Counted from the first letter of the stretch, positions 8,699 through 17,698 are shown. The stretch: 64,000 nucleotides of DNA from Moorena producens 3L (GCF_000211815.1 NZ_GL890907.1:1-64000), one strand, 5' to 3'. Numbers and translations are program-made. The notes: generated by a model from the sequence alone, not told the origin.

Positions 8699-10471
8699 AT
8701 GGGTAATCTACGACAAAGCCAAACCACAAAAACACTCACTTCTCAACAGCAACAACCATCACCTAGTACCAAGCCAGAGCTCCACCCCATAGAAGAATTG
8801 CAAGGGATAATCGGCAACCGGGCACTAGGTCATCTAATTAAGTCCCAGCACCAAAACTCTCAGTCAGAAGTTGGTTACCAACAGAAAGTTGCTCGAACTA
8901 TTGACCCTCTGCTGAGTAGTGTTTCCCCTGTTAGTGGGCAGCCAATCCAACGTCAGCCAATGTTTAGGGGACTTTCCCATGAGTTAAGGGGCAATTGGTT
9001 CGAGGGGAATTTAGTGCAGGCGAAGCTGACTATTGGTGAAGCTGGGGATAAGTATGAGCTTGAAGCCGACCGAGTAGCATCGGAAGTAGTAAGACAGATT
9101 AACGCACCAGTTCCACGTCAAACCACTCAACATCAGTCGATTCAAGCTCAACAGGAACAAGATGAACTGATGAGGAAGCCAATGGTGCAGCTTCAATCCC
9201 AGGACGGTGGAATGGCGGCTACCCCAGAGTTGGAAAGCTCGATCCAACAGGCAAAGGGGTCGGGGATGCCGATCGCTGAGAGTATCCGGAAACCAATGGA
9301 ACAGTCGTTTGGGGCAGATTTTAGTGGAGTCAGGGTTCACAGTGATACCCAATCTGACCAGTTGAATCAATCAATTCAAGCTCGTGCTTTTACTACAGGT
9401 AAAGATATCTTCTTTCGGCAGGGGGAATATAACCCTGGGAGTCGAGGGGGGCAGGAATTGATTGCTCATGAATTGACCCATGTGGTGCAGCAAACTGGTA
9501 GTACAGTACAGCGATCGCAATCGCAGAAGATTGGAAGAGTCTTCGACGAAGTAAAGCAGTTATCTTCTCCAGTCATTCAGAGAGCTCAGGCATGGACACG
9601 ACGGGCAGATGATAACTTTGACAGCTTTGTCTTAGAGCTAGACAAACTTGTAAATAATCTTGCCGACAATATCCTAAAAAATCCCCTCAGAATTCCAGAT
9701 GTAGATGGTTACACAAAACGATGGATAGCTCTAGTTACATCATTTACGGATACATACAAGATGAGTGGCAGCTTGGATGATGCCCTTAAAAAGGAGCCAT
9801 TCATTTATGCATCCTACGGTTATGCAGTTGAATCCCTAACTAATGCTTCAATAAAAACAAACAAACTTGACCCCTATCTGCCAACAGGAATGCAGATTGT
9901 ACTTCAGGGGACACGGGGTCATACTCGACCAGATCTTGTTATTAAGGAGCAATTAACTGACAAGGATATCGCTTGGTTTGACATTACAGCATCACAAAGC
10001 GAGGCACACATAGATCAGAAGACAGGTAGTGGTTGGTCTAATCGCCCATATGTGGCTGAGGTAACCTATCCGTCTTTAACTAGGAAAAGTCTTGAGGAAT
10101 TAGCTGACGCAGTGCTTAAAAATCATCTATCACCTCAGGAATTGGAAGACTTGAAAAAACTTGTGGAAGCACATAAATTTGAACAAGATAAGCAATTAAA
10201 TAAGGCAGCTGACTTAGTTAAGCAAGCAGTAGACTCGGTGCAATATCAAACAAATATGGCAAAGAGAAGGACAGAATTTGAAACAGAAATGGCACGATTG
10301 CTTGGCGAAACGAAGAAATTGCGTCCGCAAGAGGCAAAAGGATGGATTACTGTGGTACATTCTAGGTTAGGTTACTCCTACACCAAACTTGCCGCAGAAG
10401 CTGGTTACAAAGGTGAAACCGCCAGAGGACCCAATACAGAGCGAGCAGCGAGTATTATATATAGTCTATGA
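8699..10471 (+). CDS. DUF4157 domain eCIS cargo/effector candidate with nuclease-like C-terminus (variant D)
   Basis: 590 residues from the consensus ATG at 8699; a GTG/ATG-type start upstream (8627) would overlap the preceding gene and is not family-like. The usual N-terminal half (IGNRALGHL helix, KYELEADRVA block, DUF4157 with HELTHVVQQ) is followed by a Gln-rich linker. The C-terminal domain has GYAVESLTN (near 374), RPDLVI (near 410) and AWFDITASQSEAHI (near 425). An acidic helix residue, then an R-P-D strand, then a strand with D and a basic follow-up is the general layout of PD-(D/E)XK nucleases, although the usual E-x-K is not seen. Last gene of the array; 31 bp after the previous stop, so probably co-transcribed. 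Confidence 0.78.
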   Translation: MGNLRQSQTTKTLTSQQQQPSPSTKPELHPIEELQGIIGNRALGHLIKSQHQNSQSEVGYQQKVARTIDPLLSSVSPVSGQPIQRQPMFRGLSHELRGNWFEGNLVQAKLTIGEAGDKYELEADRVASEVVRQINAPVPRQTTQHQSIQAQQEQDELMRKPMVQLQSQDGGMAATPELESSIQQAKGSGMPIAESIRKPMEQSFGADFSGVRVHSDTQSDQLNQSIQARAFTTGKDIFFRQGEYNPGSRGGQELIAHELTHVVQQTGSTVQRSQSQKIGRVFDEVKQLSSPVIQRAQAWTRRADDNFDSFVLELDKLVNNLADNILKNPLRIPDVDGYTKRWIALVTSFTDTYKMSGSLDDALKKEPFIYASYGYAVESLTNASIKTNKLDPYLPTGMQIVLQGTRGHTRPDLVIKEQLTDKDIAWFDITASQSEAHIDQKTGSGWSNRPYVAEVTYPSLTRKSLEELADAVLKNHLSPQELEDLKKLVEAHKFEQDKQLNKAADLVKQAVDSVQYQTNMAKRRTEFETEMARLLGETKKLRPQEAKGWITVVHSRLGYSYTKLAAEAGYKGETARGPNTERAASIIYSL

Positions 10472-10610
10472 TCAAACATGATTACGCCTCGCTTAGGATA
10501 TTGCTCTGTCTAGAAAGTTGTATCTGGAGCCAGCAGTTCTTGACTAACTAACCTGCGGAATGTGGAATTACTCCACTAAGTGTTTCCCTAAAACCTAACA
10601 CCTTAATAAT

Positions 10611-10697
10611 GCGATCGCATAAGCGCGGAAGCTGAGGCCTTTCGGCCACGCTTTGCGAACGCTTCCGGAGCGTAGCGTGGCCTACGGCCAATCGCTT
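10611..10697. repeat. GC-rich interspersed repeat with nested palindromes
   Basis: It begins with GCGATCGC and contains the nested inverted stretches GAGGCCTTTCGGCC, GCGAACGCTTCCGGAGCG and CGTGGCCTACGGCC. A practically identical copy lies at 12488-12576 and a shorter one at 14062-14096. No coding potential. Confidence 0.7.
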
Positions 10698-10699
10698 TT

Positions 10700-10765
10700 G
10701 TCGGGTGGGCAAATGGACATAATTCCGGATTCAATTGCCAAACTCTCATTATTTGCCCACCCTAC
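10700..10765. repeat. Palindromic interspersed element, family A
   Basis: The ends GGGTGGGCAAATGGACAT and CATTATTTGCCCACCCTAC form an inverted repeat around about 30 bp that often contains AATTGCCAAACTCTCAT or AATTGCCTTTCTCTCAT. Further copies lie at about 11450-11513, 11641-11706, 12577-12643, 13411-13475, 13481-13552, 14098-14163, 14173-14239 and 15353-15418, so this family is confined to the 10.7-15.4 kb accessory stretch. Confidence 0.75.
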
Positions 10766-10950
10766 GCTACTGTGGAACGGGCAACCCTACTGTGGAACGG
10801 GCATCTTGCCGTGGAATGGGCATCTTGCCCGTTAAAATCTTCCGGCGGGCAGGATGCCCGTTCCACTCCTATTAATCCCGCCCCTCAGCAATGCCAAAAA
10901 ATAAGTAGTCCCCGGTATAATTTGAATATATCTGTCAAAAATTAGGGCTT

Positions 10951-11157
10951 ATGAATAAGAGTGACTTAGGGGAAATTGAACGTGCTGTCAGTCAACTTTC
11001 TAGGGAGGATCTAGCCAAATTTCGGGCTTGGTTTGCAGAATTTGATGCAGCAAATTGGGATCGACAATTTGAGACAGATGTTGCGGCTGGTAGACTTGAT
11101 GCCCTAGCAGATAAAGCACTGAAAGATTCACGACAAGGAAATTGTACTGATTTGTGA
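10951..11157 (+). CDS. Putative type II antitoxin, copy 1
   Basis: 68 residues. It is the partner of the adjoining RelE/ParE-type toxin reading frame, whose GTG overlaps this stop by 4 bp. The sequence has a short helix pair (SQLSREDLAKFRAWFAEF) and an acidic middle (FETDVAAGRLDALADKAL), typical of small antitoxins co-transcribed with RelE-like toxins in cyanobacteria. It is almost the same as the intact copy at 13597-13803. The neighbouring toxin is dead here, so this antitoxin is probably an orphan, perhaps still able to neutralise the second copy's toxin. Confidence 0.7.
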   Translation: MNKSDLGEIERAVSQLSREDLAKFRAWFAEFDAANWDRQFETDVAAGRLDALADKALKDSRQGNCTDL

Positions 11158-11414
11158 AACATCTTGCTACACCTGATTTTTGGTATTCTTATCGACACCT
11201 ACCATCGTAAATCCAAGAACTTGCCGATAGATGTTATGAGTTGCTCAAACAAGATCCTCGATATCCCTCACTACATTTCAAGAAAGTAGGTCGGTTTTGA
11301 TCAGTTCGAGTAGGTTTACATTACAGAGCGATTGCGGTGGAAAAGGATAATGATCTAGTTTGGTTTTGGATCGGAACACACGCCGAATATGACAAAATAT
11401 TAGGCTCAAAGTAG
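11154..11414 (+). pseudogene. Inactivated RelE/ParE-like toxin, copy 1
   Basis: Aligned without gaps to the intact toxin gene at 13800-14060 (both 261 bp), this copy has a TAA at 11208-11210 where the intact gene reads GAA, and a TGA at 11298-11300 where the intact gene reads TGG. Two point nonsense changes and no frameshift indicate recent loss of toxin function while the upstream antitoxin stayed open. Confidence 0.88.
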
Positions 11415-11737
11415 CGTACGCCTAGACTTGTAGTGCTTAGGCTCAAGTCCGGTGGGCAAATGGACATGATTCCTAATTAAATTGCCAAACTATCATAATT
11501 TGCCCACCCTACCCCTGAGGTTAGCAAATCCACTACCGTCTACCCTGTTGTTAATTGGTTTATCGGTTAAAATTGTAGAGCAAGTCAAAAAAATCTTAAC
11601 CTGCTGAATAGGTGACAAGCAAGACCGATCGCCTGATTTTGTAGGGTGGGCAAATGGGCATCAGAGCTGATGAAATGATCAAATTCTCAAAATTTGCCCA
11701 CCCTACCCCTACTGGCACAATTGGAGACAACCCTGAA

Positions 11738-12301
11738 ATGGTACAATCACAACCAAAAATACTGACATTGGAGGAGTTTCTGAAACTACCGGAAACAAAG
11801 CCTGCTAGTGAGTACCTTGATGGAAAAATTATTCAGAAGCCCATGCCTCAAGGAAAACATAGTCGTCTTCAAGGAGAACTAATACCCGCAATCAATAGTT
11901 TGGTAAAAGCTAAAAAAATTGCTTGCGCTTTTCCTGAATTACGTTGTACCTTTGGGGGTCGCTCAATAATACCTGACATTTCAGTATTTCTTTGGAACCG
12001 AATTCCCTGTGATGATAATGGAGAAATTGCCAATGTATTTAACCTGACTCCAGATTGGACTATTGAAATCTTATCTCCAGACCAAAGTCACACAAAAGTA
12101 ACCAAAAATATTCTTCATTGCCTCAAGCATGGAACCCAGATCGGTTGGTTGATTGACCCAGAGGAAAAAACTGTGTTTGTTTACCATTCTAAACAAGAAA
12201 TTGAGGTATTCGATCAACCCGATATGTTACTTCCTGTACCATCTTTTGTAAGTGAGCTAAATCTTACAGTTAAGGATTTATTTGCCTGGTTATTACTGTA
12301 A
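11738..12301 (+). CDS. Uma2 family (DUF820) PD-(D/E)XK-like endonuclease
   Basis: 187 residues. Recognisable Uma2/DUF820 pattern: LTLEEFLKLPET, EYLDGKIIQKPMP, H-S-R-L, a conserved C-x-F-P-E-L-R strand, IIPDISVF, then TPDWTIEILSPDQS and IGWLIDPEEKTVFVY. Asp of the PDI strand and Glu of the IEILSP strand are the usual active-site acids of this restriction-like fold. The ATG at 11738 (MVQSQPK) is chosen; an in-frame start at 11654 would run into a palindromic repeat. These proteins are extremely numerous in filamentous cyanobacteria and many travel with mobile DNA; the cellular role is unclear. Confidence 0.82.
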   Translation: MVQSQPKILTLEEFLKLPETKPASEYLDGKIIQKPMPQGKHSRLQGELIPAINSLVKAKKIACAFPELRCTFGGRSIIPDISVFLWNRIPCDDNGEIANVFNLTPDWTIEILSPDQSHTKVTKNILHCLKHGTQIGWLIDPEEKTVFVYHSKQEIEVFDQPDMLLPVPSFVSELNLTVKDLFAWLLL

Positions 12302-12663
12302 CTATGGAGTCCTATAGCATTTTTATTTTAGTTGTGAACATAGATTTTGTAGGGTGGGCAAATGGACATGATAGTAAGCATTCAGCTATCAGCTTAAGCG
12401 CTACGCGCACGCTACTTGAGGTGCTATCAGCTATCAGCTTATGAGCTATGGGTAAGTTACGGGAAAAGTGCTATGAATCTTGTCAGTGCGATCGCATAAG
12501 CGCGGAAGCTGAGGCCTTTCGGCCACGCTTTGCGAACGCTTCCGGAGCGTAGCGTGGCCTACGGCCAATCGCTCTTGTAGGGTGGGCAAATGGACATGAT
12601 ATTTGATCTAATTGCCTTTCTCTCATAATTTGCCCACCCTACCCTACGGAATGGGTACGCCTA
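12302..12663. repeat. Gene-free stretch of interspersed repeats
   Basis: Contains a half copy of family A (about 12352-12371), ATCAGCT-type heptamers (12384-12446), the second GC-rich nested palindrome (12488-12576) and a full family A element (12577-12643). No gene seen. Confidence 0.6.
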
Positions 12664-12852
12664 GCCAATAGTATTGTAGATCATGCAGACAGACACGGTT
12701 TTAAAGGGAATTATTTAAAGTATCTCAGAAAAGCCGCTAATTTTAACAAAAAATGGTCGCGAAAAACCCAATTACCCAATGGGGCATTCAGATGGAATAA
12801 AGGAACTGAATTTCTTATAGAAAGAGACAACAAAATTATTTATTACGGCTAA
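12664..12852 (+). pseudogene. Orphan C-terminal fragment, toxin-like
   Basis: An open frame of 62 codons ends at a TAA at 12850-12852 and has no start codon at its head; it begins directly after repeat-derived sequence. The product includes HADRHGFKGNYLKYLRKAA and PNGAFRWNKGTEFLIE, a compact basic/aromatic ending that resembles the C-terminal tip of a polymorphic toxin. It sits 13 bp before a broken gene that could be its immunity partner. I infer a toxin 3' end left after deletion or repeat insertion; the family is not identified. Confidence 0.5.
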
Positions 12853-12865
12853 ACTTAAAAAAATC

Positions 12866-13291
12866 ATGCCAAACTTAGATATTTCCAACAAAGCTGATAA
12901 TACCATAACAGCCAAAGGATATATTGAGCAAATCTTAAATCAATTGCTCATTGACTATCAAGCTACTCAGGCAGAAAGAGTAAAAATTTACCGATGGGAA
13001 TAAAATCAAGACGTTAGTATATTAGGGATTATTGAACTATTAACCGATACTATTAGAGGATACGCCTTTCAAGTGATTAATGATAATTCATTAAATACCC
13101 AATAAATTAGTAATGAATTACAGAAAATAAAACTAGTAGAAATCCCTAAATTTACTGAATGGTATTTTTCACAATACTTTGATTATCCTAAAATGAAACA
13201 CTATGTCGAAACCCTGAACTATTTACGTTTATTAATAATCGAATATATCAGGGATATCAAAGCTCTTGTAGAGTGCGTTAATGAAGTGTAA
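12866..13291 (+). pseudogene. Broken gene with two in-frame stops, possible immunity protein
   Basis: From the ATG at 12866 a single frame of 141 codons runs to a TAA at 13289-13291, interrupted by TAA at 13001-13003 and TAA at 13103-13105. Around the stops the frame still reads as protein-like sequence (YIEQILNQLLIDYQATQ, ILGIIELLTDTIRGYAF, IPKFTEWYFSQYFDYP), so it was a real gene of about 140 residues. Placement right after a toxin-like C-terminus, acidic character and small size suggest an immunity protein; this is inference. Confidence 0.6.
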
Positions 13292-13596
13292 CGCAGCTGT
13301 CAATGTCCGCTTGAAAGTGAGTACGCGAATAGTGTAGGTTGGGTTGAGACAACAAAACCCAACAAACCGATGATATGACACAATAAAGGTAGTGAAGTGC
13401 GATCGCTTTTGTCCGGTGGGGAAATCGACATGATTCCTAATTAAATTGCCAAACTATCATTATTTGCCCACCCGACCACTTGTCCGGTGGGCAAAGGCAC
13501 ATGATAACTGATCTAATTGTCAAACTATCATCATTTGCCCACCCTACCCTACTAAAAACTCTATAATTTGAGTATATCTGTCAAAAATTAGGGCTT
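13292..13596. repeat. Two family A palindromic elements in a gene-free gap
   Basis: Elements at about 13411-13475 and 13481-13552 lie head to tail. They are followed by a short AT-rich stretch that precedes the antitoxin gene and is shared with the first toxin-antitoxin copy (TGAGTATATCTGTCAAAAAT against a one-base variant at 10922-10941), so it may hold the promoter. Confidence 0.6.
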
Positions 13597-13803
13597 ATGA
13601 ATAAGAATTCCTTAGAGGAAATTGAACTTGCTGTCAGTCAACTTTCTAGGGAGGATCTCGCCAAATTTCGGACTTGGTTTGCAGAATTTGATGCAGCAAA
13701 TTGGGATCGACAATTTGAGACAGATGTTGTGGCTGGTAGGCTAGATGCATTAGCAGACAAAGCACTGAAACATTTACGACAAGGAAATTGTACTGATTTG
13801 TGA
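13597..13803 (+). CDS. Putative type II antitoxin, copy 2
   Basis: 68 residues, differing at only a handful of positions from the copy at 10951-11157. It overlaps the following toxin gene by 4 bp (GTGA), the usual translational coupling of such pairs. The leader upstream is nearly identical in both copies. Expected role: binds and blocks the toxin and, with it, represses the operon. The exact antitoxin family cannot be stated from sequence reading alone. Confidence 0.78.
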   Translation: MNKNSLEEIELAVSQLSREDLAKFRTWFAEFDAANWDRQFETDVVAGRLDALADKALKHLRQGNCTDL

Positions 13804-14060
13804 AACATCTTGCTACACCTGATTTTTGGTATTATTATCGACAGCTACCGTCTGAAATCCAAGAACTTGCCGATAGATGTTACGAGTTGCTCAAACAAGA
13901 TCCTCGATATCCCTCACTACATTTCAAGAAAGTAGGTCGGTTTTGGTCAGTTCGAGTGGGTTTACATTACAGAGCGATTGCGGTGGAAAAGGATAATGAT
14001 CTAGTTTGGTTTTGGATCGGAACACACGCCGAATATGACAAAATATTAGGCTCAAAGTAG
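13800..14060 (+). CDS. RelE/ParE-superfamily toxin
   Basis: 86 residues from GTG 13800. Features of the RelE/ParE/HigB-like fold are visible: a helical first half (LPSEIQELADRCYELLKQDP), then H-F-K-K-V-G-R-F-W-S-V-R-V-G-L-H-Y-R-A, the strand with the conserved arginines, and a last strand WFWIGTHAEYDKIL ending with the usual H-x-x-Y. Such toxins cut ribosome-bound mRNA or poison gyrase; which one applies here is not visible. Its almost identical sister at 11154-11414 has two nonsense codons. Confidence 0.85.
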   Translation: MKHLATPDFWYYYRQLPSEIQELADRCYELLKQDPRYPSLHFKKVGRFWSVRVGLHYRAIAVEKDNDLVWFWIGTHAEYDKILGSK

Positions 14061-14300
<240 letters not shown>

Positions 14301-15068
14301 TCAATCTTCTGGCTCTACACCCATTGCTCGCAATTGAGCTGCTAGACGTTCAGCTCGTTGATGTTCTCGTTCAGCTCGTTGACGTTCTTTTTCAACTAGC
14401 TGTCTTTCTTTCTCAACCGGTGTAGGAATCCAATTTTCTGCTGCATCGTACCAACGCAACCAAAGTCGGTTTAACTCTTGATAGTTTCCTGACCACAATC
14501 CTAAACCTAGTTCTATTTCTGGAAGCCAGAATTTGTCACCGTTGAGAATCACTTCCCGATAGCTGCTGCGCACTAATTCAAACAAGCGCAGTTTATTGCT
14601 ATTACCATTGAAGACCACGTAATAGGGAATCCGTAGCATCCGTTCGTAGACTTCCCATTTAGTTGGGGGTTGGTTGGCTTGTGGTCTAACTTCTCCTAAG
14701 TCTTCTTTCTGTGTACTAGGAGAAAGTAATTCGATGGCAATAAAAGGAGCTACTCCTTCCTGCCAGATCACGTAACTCAAGCGGGATTCTCTTTGTTCGT
14801 ACAAACGATCCACTCCCAAGACAGCAAACCAATCGGGACGTTTATACCAAGTAGGATGTTTGAGATTGTAGTAAATATTCAGATCGCTAGCAACGAGAAT
14901 TTGGTTTCTAGGATAATTGGGTGGGAAAAACGTTTTCTCCAGTAAGTCTGCTTGCCAAATATGGTATTGATCTGGCAATCCTGAATCCTCCTTTTCTTCG
15001 CTAGGTAGATCGTACATTGTCGGTAGGATTTCTTTCGGGGGTCGGGGCGGATCTGTTTGTTGATACAT
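14301..15068 (-). CDS. Uma2 family (DUF820) endonuclease with coiled C-terminus
   Basis: 255 residues when started at the ATG at 15066-15068 ([11 protein letters not shown]). The frame stays open another 160 bp upstream only because it reads through a heptamer array, which cannot be a natural N-terminus. The core shows the cyanobacterial Uma2 pattern ([61 protein letters not shown] in variant form), with Asp in RPDW and Glu in IELLSP as likely catalytic acids. The C-terminus is a charged coiled coil ([18 protein letters not shown]). Same family as 11738-12301 but a different subgroup. Confidence 0.83.
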   Translation of the reverse strand: MYQQTDPPRPPKEILPTMYDLPSEEKEDSGLPDQYHIWQADLLEKTFFPPNYPRNQILVASDLNIYYNLKHPTWYKRPDWFAVLGVDRLYEQRESRLSYVIWQEGVAPFIAIELLSPSTQKEDLGEVRPQANQPPTKWEVYERMLRIPYYVVFNGNSNKLRLFELVRSSYREVILNGDKFWLPEIELGLGLWSGNYQELNRLWLRWYDAAENWIPTPVEKERQLVEKERQRAEREHQRAERLAAQLRAMGVEPED

Positions 15069-15078
15069 ATAGAGCAAA

Positions 15079-15217
15079 GGGAACAGGGAATCGGGAATCG
15101 GGAATCGGGAATCGGGAATCGGGAATCGGGAATCGGGAATCGGGAATCGGGAATCGGGAATCGGGAATCGGGAATCGGGAATCGGGAATCGGGAGTAGGG
15201 AGTAGGGAACAGGGAAT
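15079..15217. repeat. Heptanucleotide array, GGGAATC
   Basis: About fifteen tandem copies of GGGAATC, edged by GGGAACA and GGGAGTA variants. This is the first of many such arrays, of changing heptamer sequence, that occupy the gaps of the downstream eCIS locus. Confidence 0.9.
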
Positions 15218-15352
15218 AAAATTCCCACAATTCCTACACGGATTGTTATAACTTCGATTTTAGATATTAGATTGATGATTGGGCGCAGGTTGGTGCGCCC
15301 CTACTCCTGGGTTCCCGCTACCCTTTGGTTTGGCCAAAGTGCGTACGCTCTT

Positions 15353-15485
15353 GTCGGGTGGGCAAATGGACATGATCACTGATCCAATTGCCAAACTCTC
15401 ATCATTTGGCCACCCTACCCCTTCTCCCTGCTCCCTGCTTCCTGCTCCCTGCTCCCTGTTCCCTGTTCCCTGTTCCCTGTTCCCT
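15353..15485. repeat. Family A palindrome followed by CCCTGCT/CCCTGTT heptamers
   Basis: A family A palindrome (about 15353-15418) runs into a heptamer array that stops about a dozen bases before the ATG of the ATPase gene. Any promoter for the eCIS locus must lie within or upstream of these repeats. Confidence 0.8.
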
Positions 15486-15496
15486 TGCTATAATCC

Positions 15497-17698
15497 ATGA
15501 TTAACCAAACCGAGGCTTTCCCTCCCAACCCCCAATTTCACCAACTCTTTCTGCTGTTACAGCGCTTAGACCGACTGCTAGAAAGAGCTCTAGCTGCTGC
15601 TCAAGTTACCTATGGTTCCATGGCTGCAACTAATCCCTATCGGGGGATGCAAGTTGACCAGGAAGAAGTGGAACAGTTGATGACTCGGCCACCAGGAACA
15701 CCAGTATTGCAGGTAGATACAGAAACATCACAGGAGTTACCCTCTGATGCTATCCTGGCAGGCTCTTCACTAGCATGGCTGCAAGAAACCTTTGCCCTCT
15801 CTGCTTTCGATGTCGATATTATTGCGATCGCACTCGCCCCGGAACTAGACCGGCGCTATGAACGAATTTATACTTATCTCCAAGACGATATCCGGTGTAA
15901 ACGACCCACTGTGGATCTCGTCCTGAATCTGCTCTGTCCAACTGGGGAAGCGAAACTGGCGCGCCGTAGTCACTTTACCCCGGAAGCTCCTCTCCTACGT
16001 CATAGTCTACTACACCTGGTCTCGGACCCTAATCAGCTCCAACCAACTCTGCTCGCTCACAATCTTAAACTGGATGGGCTAGTCCTGGCTCTGCTGTTGG
16101 GAGAAAAAGGATTAGATCAGCGACTAAAACGCTTCTGTACGTTACTTGAGCCGACTATTTCCCTGGAAGAACTACCGTTAGCTCAAGAAGTAAAGCAGGC
16201 TTTATTAACACTGGTTGTGGAAGATTGGCAAGCAAGCAAACCCCTGGCACTGTATTTTGAGGGTGCAGATAGTAGTGGTAAACACCGTGCCGCCCAAGCT
16301 ATTGCCAGGGCTGTGGAAGCACCATTGCTAACCGTAAATTTAACTGGGATTATAGAAGCCAAAGCTGACTTGGAGCTAACCCTGAAACTAGCTTATCGTC
16401 AAGCCTGGTTTCAGAAGGCTTTGCTTTACCTAGAAGGACTAGAAACTCTACAACAAACTATACAAGGTTCCGAGAATTCCAGTCAATATCTATCTCTGCT
16501 AAGAATCATAGCAGACCATCAAGGAATTACTATCCTCGCTGCTGAAAAACCCTGGAGGCCAGAGAAAACTATCGCAATCGGAATAGTTACTGTTCCTTTT
16601 CCCATCCCTGAGTTTACTGTTCGTCGCTGTTGCTGGCAGAATCAACTAACGGCAGCTGGTATTTCCCTAGATGGACCAGAGCTAGATGCTTTATGCGATC
16701 GCTTCCGCCTCAATTCCGAGCAAATTACCGATGCCGTGATTGATGCCTGTAATCGAGCCCGTTGGCGCATTGCCCAAAACACCTCCCCCACTCCTCCCAC
16801 TTCCCACACTCCCCATCAAAAACCAACCTTGTCCGAACTATTTGCAGCAGCTCGTGCCCAATCTGGTCATGAACTAGGTTCCTTGGCACGTCAAATTCAG
16901 CCTAAGTACAGCTGGGATGATATTGTCCTGCCAGTTAATCAAAAGGCTCAGTTGCAGGAAATTTGTAATCAAGCCAAATATCGACAGCTGGTGTGGGAAG
17001 AGTGGGACTTCCAGAGCAAGCTTTCCCTGGGCAGAGGACTGAATGTCATGTTTTCTGGCCCACCAGGGACTGGTAAAACCATGGCAGCGGAAATTATTGC
17101 CCACGAATTAGAGCTTGACCTCTATAAAATTGACCTGTCCCAAGTGGTCAGTAAGTATATCGGGGAGACAGAAAAAAACCTCAATCGCATCTTTACAGCT
17201 GCTGCCAATGCTAACGCCATTCTCCTGTTTGATGAGGCAGATTCCCTCTTTGGCAAGCGCTCTGAAATTAGCAGTGCCCATGACCGCTACGCCAATATTG
17301 AGGTTGGCTATCTCCTGCAAAAGATGGAGGAGTACGAAGGAGTGGCGATTTTGACTACCAACCTCCGCACTAATATGGACGATGCCTTTGTCCGGCGGTT
17401 ACGTTTTATTATTGAGTTTCCTTTTCCTAATCTCAAAGACCGCCGCCGGATCTGGGAGCAAATCTGGCCTAGTCGTGTACCTCGCTCTGAGGAACTGGAT
17501 TTAGATTTTATCGCCCGTCACTGCGAGATTGCTGGGGGCAATATTCGTAATATTGCTCTAGCTGCTGCTTTTATAGCAGCAGATGATGGTGGAATTGTCA
17601 AGATGAATCACCTGCTTCGTGCAGTCCGGCGAGAGTATCAGAAGATGGGAAAAGTGTTAATAGAGGGGGAATTTGGTCAGTATGCTGGGCTGATGTGA
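15497..17698 (+). CDS. eCIS-associated AAA+ ATPase
   Basis: 733 residues. The C-terminal AAA+ module has Walker A GPPGTGKT (about 520-527), Walker B ILLFDEADSLFGKR (about 574-587), an arginine-finger/sensor stretch DAFVRRLRFIIEFPFP and GGNIRNIALAAAF as sensor 2. An earlier degenerate module near residue 250 (YFEGADSSGKHRAAQ) keeps the shape of a P-loop but not its consensus. A double-AAA protein of this length is the standard ATPase of eCIS loci (the Afp15 position in Afp/PVC clusters), needed for particle assembly or cargo handling rather than T6SS-like ClpV recycling, as far as is known. First structural-locus gene; the next starts 193 bp on. Confidence 0.92.
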   Translation: MINQTEAFPPNPQFHQLFLLLQRLDRLLERALAAAQVTYGSMAATNPYRGMQVDQEEVEQLMTRPPGTPVLQVDTETSQELPSDAILAGSSLAWLQETFALSAFDVDIIAIALAPELDRRYERIYTYLQDDIRCKRPTVDLVLNLLCPTGEAKLARRSHFTPEAPLLRHSLLHLVSDPNQLQPTLLAHNLKLDGLVLALLLGEKGLDQRLKRFCTLLEPTISLEELPLAQEVKQALLTLVVEDWQASKPLALYFEGADSSGKHRAAQAIARAVEAPLLTVNLTGIIEAKADLELTLKLAYRQAWFQKALLYLEGLETLQQTIQGSENSSQYLSLLRIIADHQGITILAAEKPWRPEKTIAIGIVTVPFPIPEFTVRRCCWQNQLTAAGISLDGPELDALCDRFRLNSEQITDAVIDACNRARWRIAQNTSPTPPTSHTPHQKPTLSELFAAARAQSGHELGSLARQIQPKYSWDDIVLPVNQKAQLQEICNQAKYRQLVWEEWDFQSKLSLGRGLNVMFSGPPGTGKTMAAEIIAHELELDLYKIDLSQVVSKYIGETEKNLNRIFTAAANANAILLFDEADSLFGKRSEISSAHDRYANIEVGYLLQKMEEYEGVAILTTNLRTNMDDAFVRRLRFIIEFPFPNLKDRRRIWEQIWPSRVPRSEELDLDFIARHCEIAGGNIRNIALAAAFIAADDGGIVKMNHLLRAVRREYQKMGKVLIEGEFGQYAGLM

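Larger units (their letters stand above)
10472..10950. other. Gene-free spacer with palindromic repeats
   Basis: No convincing gene. It holds a GC-rich interspersed repeat (10611-10697, near copy at 12488-12576), a palindromic element of the GTGGGCAAATGG/ATTTGCCCACCC type (10700-10765), and a third element in which ATGGGCATCTTGCCCGTT and GGGCAGGATGCCCGTTCCAC face each other (about 10785-10866). Confidence 0.6.

Noticed and set aside
1123..10471. DUF4157 proteins as ordinary secreted metalloproteases
   Set aside because: No signal peptide in any, and the HELTH motif stands inside the DUF4157 pattern next to an eCIS; cargo is the better reading, though the peptidase activity itself is not excluded.
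12866..13291. XisI-type protein
   Set aside because: Similar size, but the characteristic XisI motifs could not be found in the reconstructed sequence.
15001..15251. Open frames on both strands reading R-E-S-G-I-G-N or R-F-P-I-P-D-S repeats
   Set aside because: They translate a GGGAATC array whose 7-bp unit keeps all frames open; not proteins.
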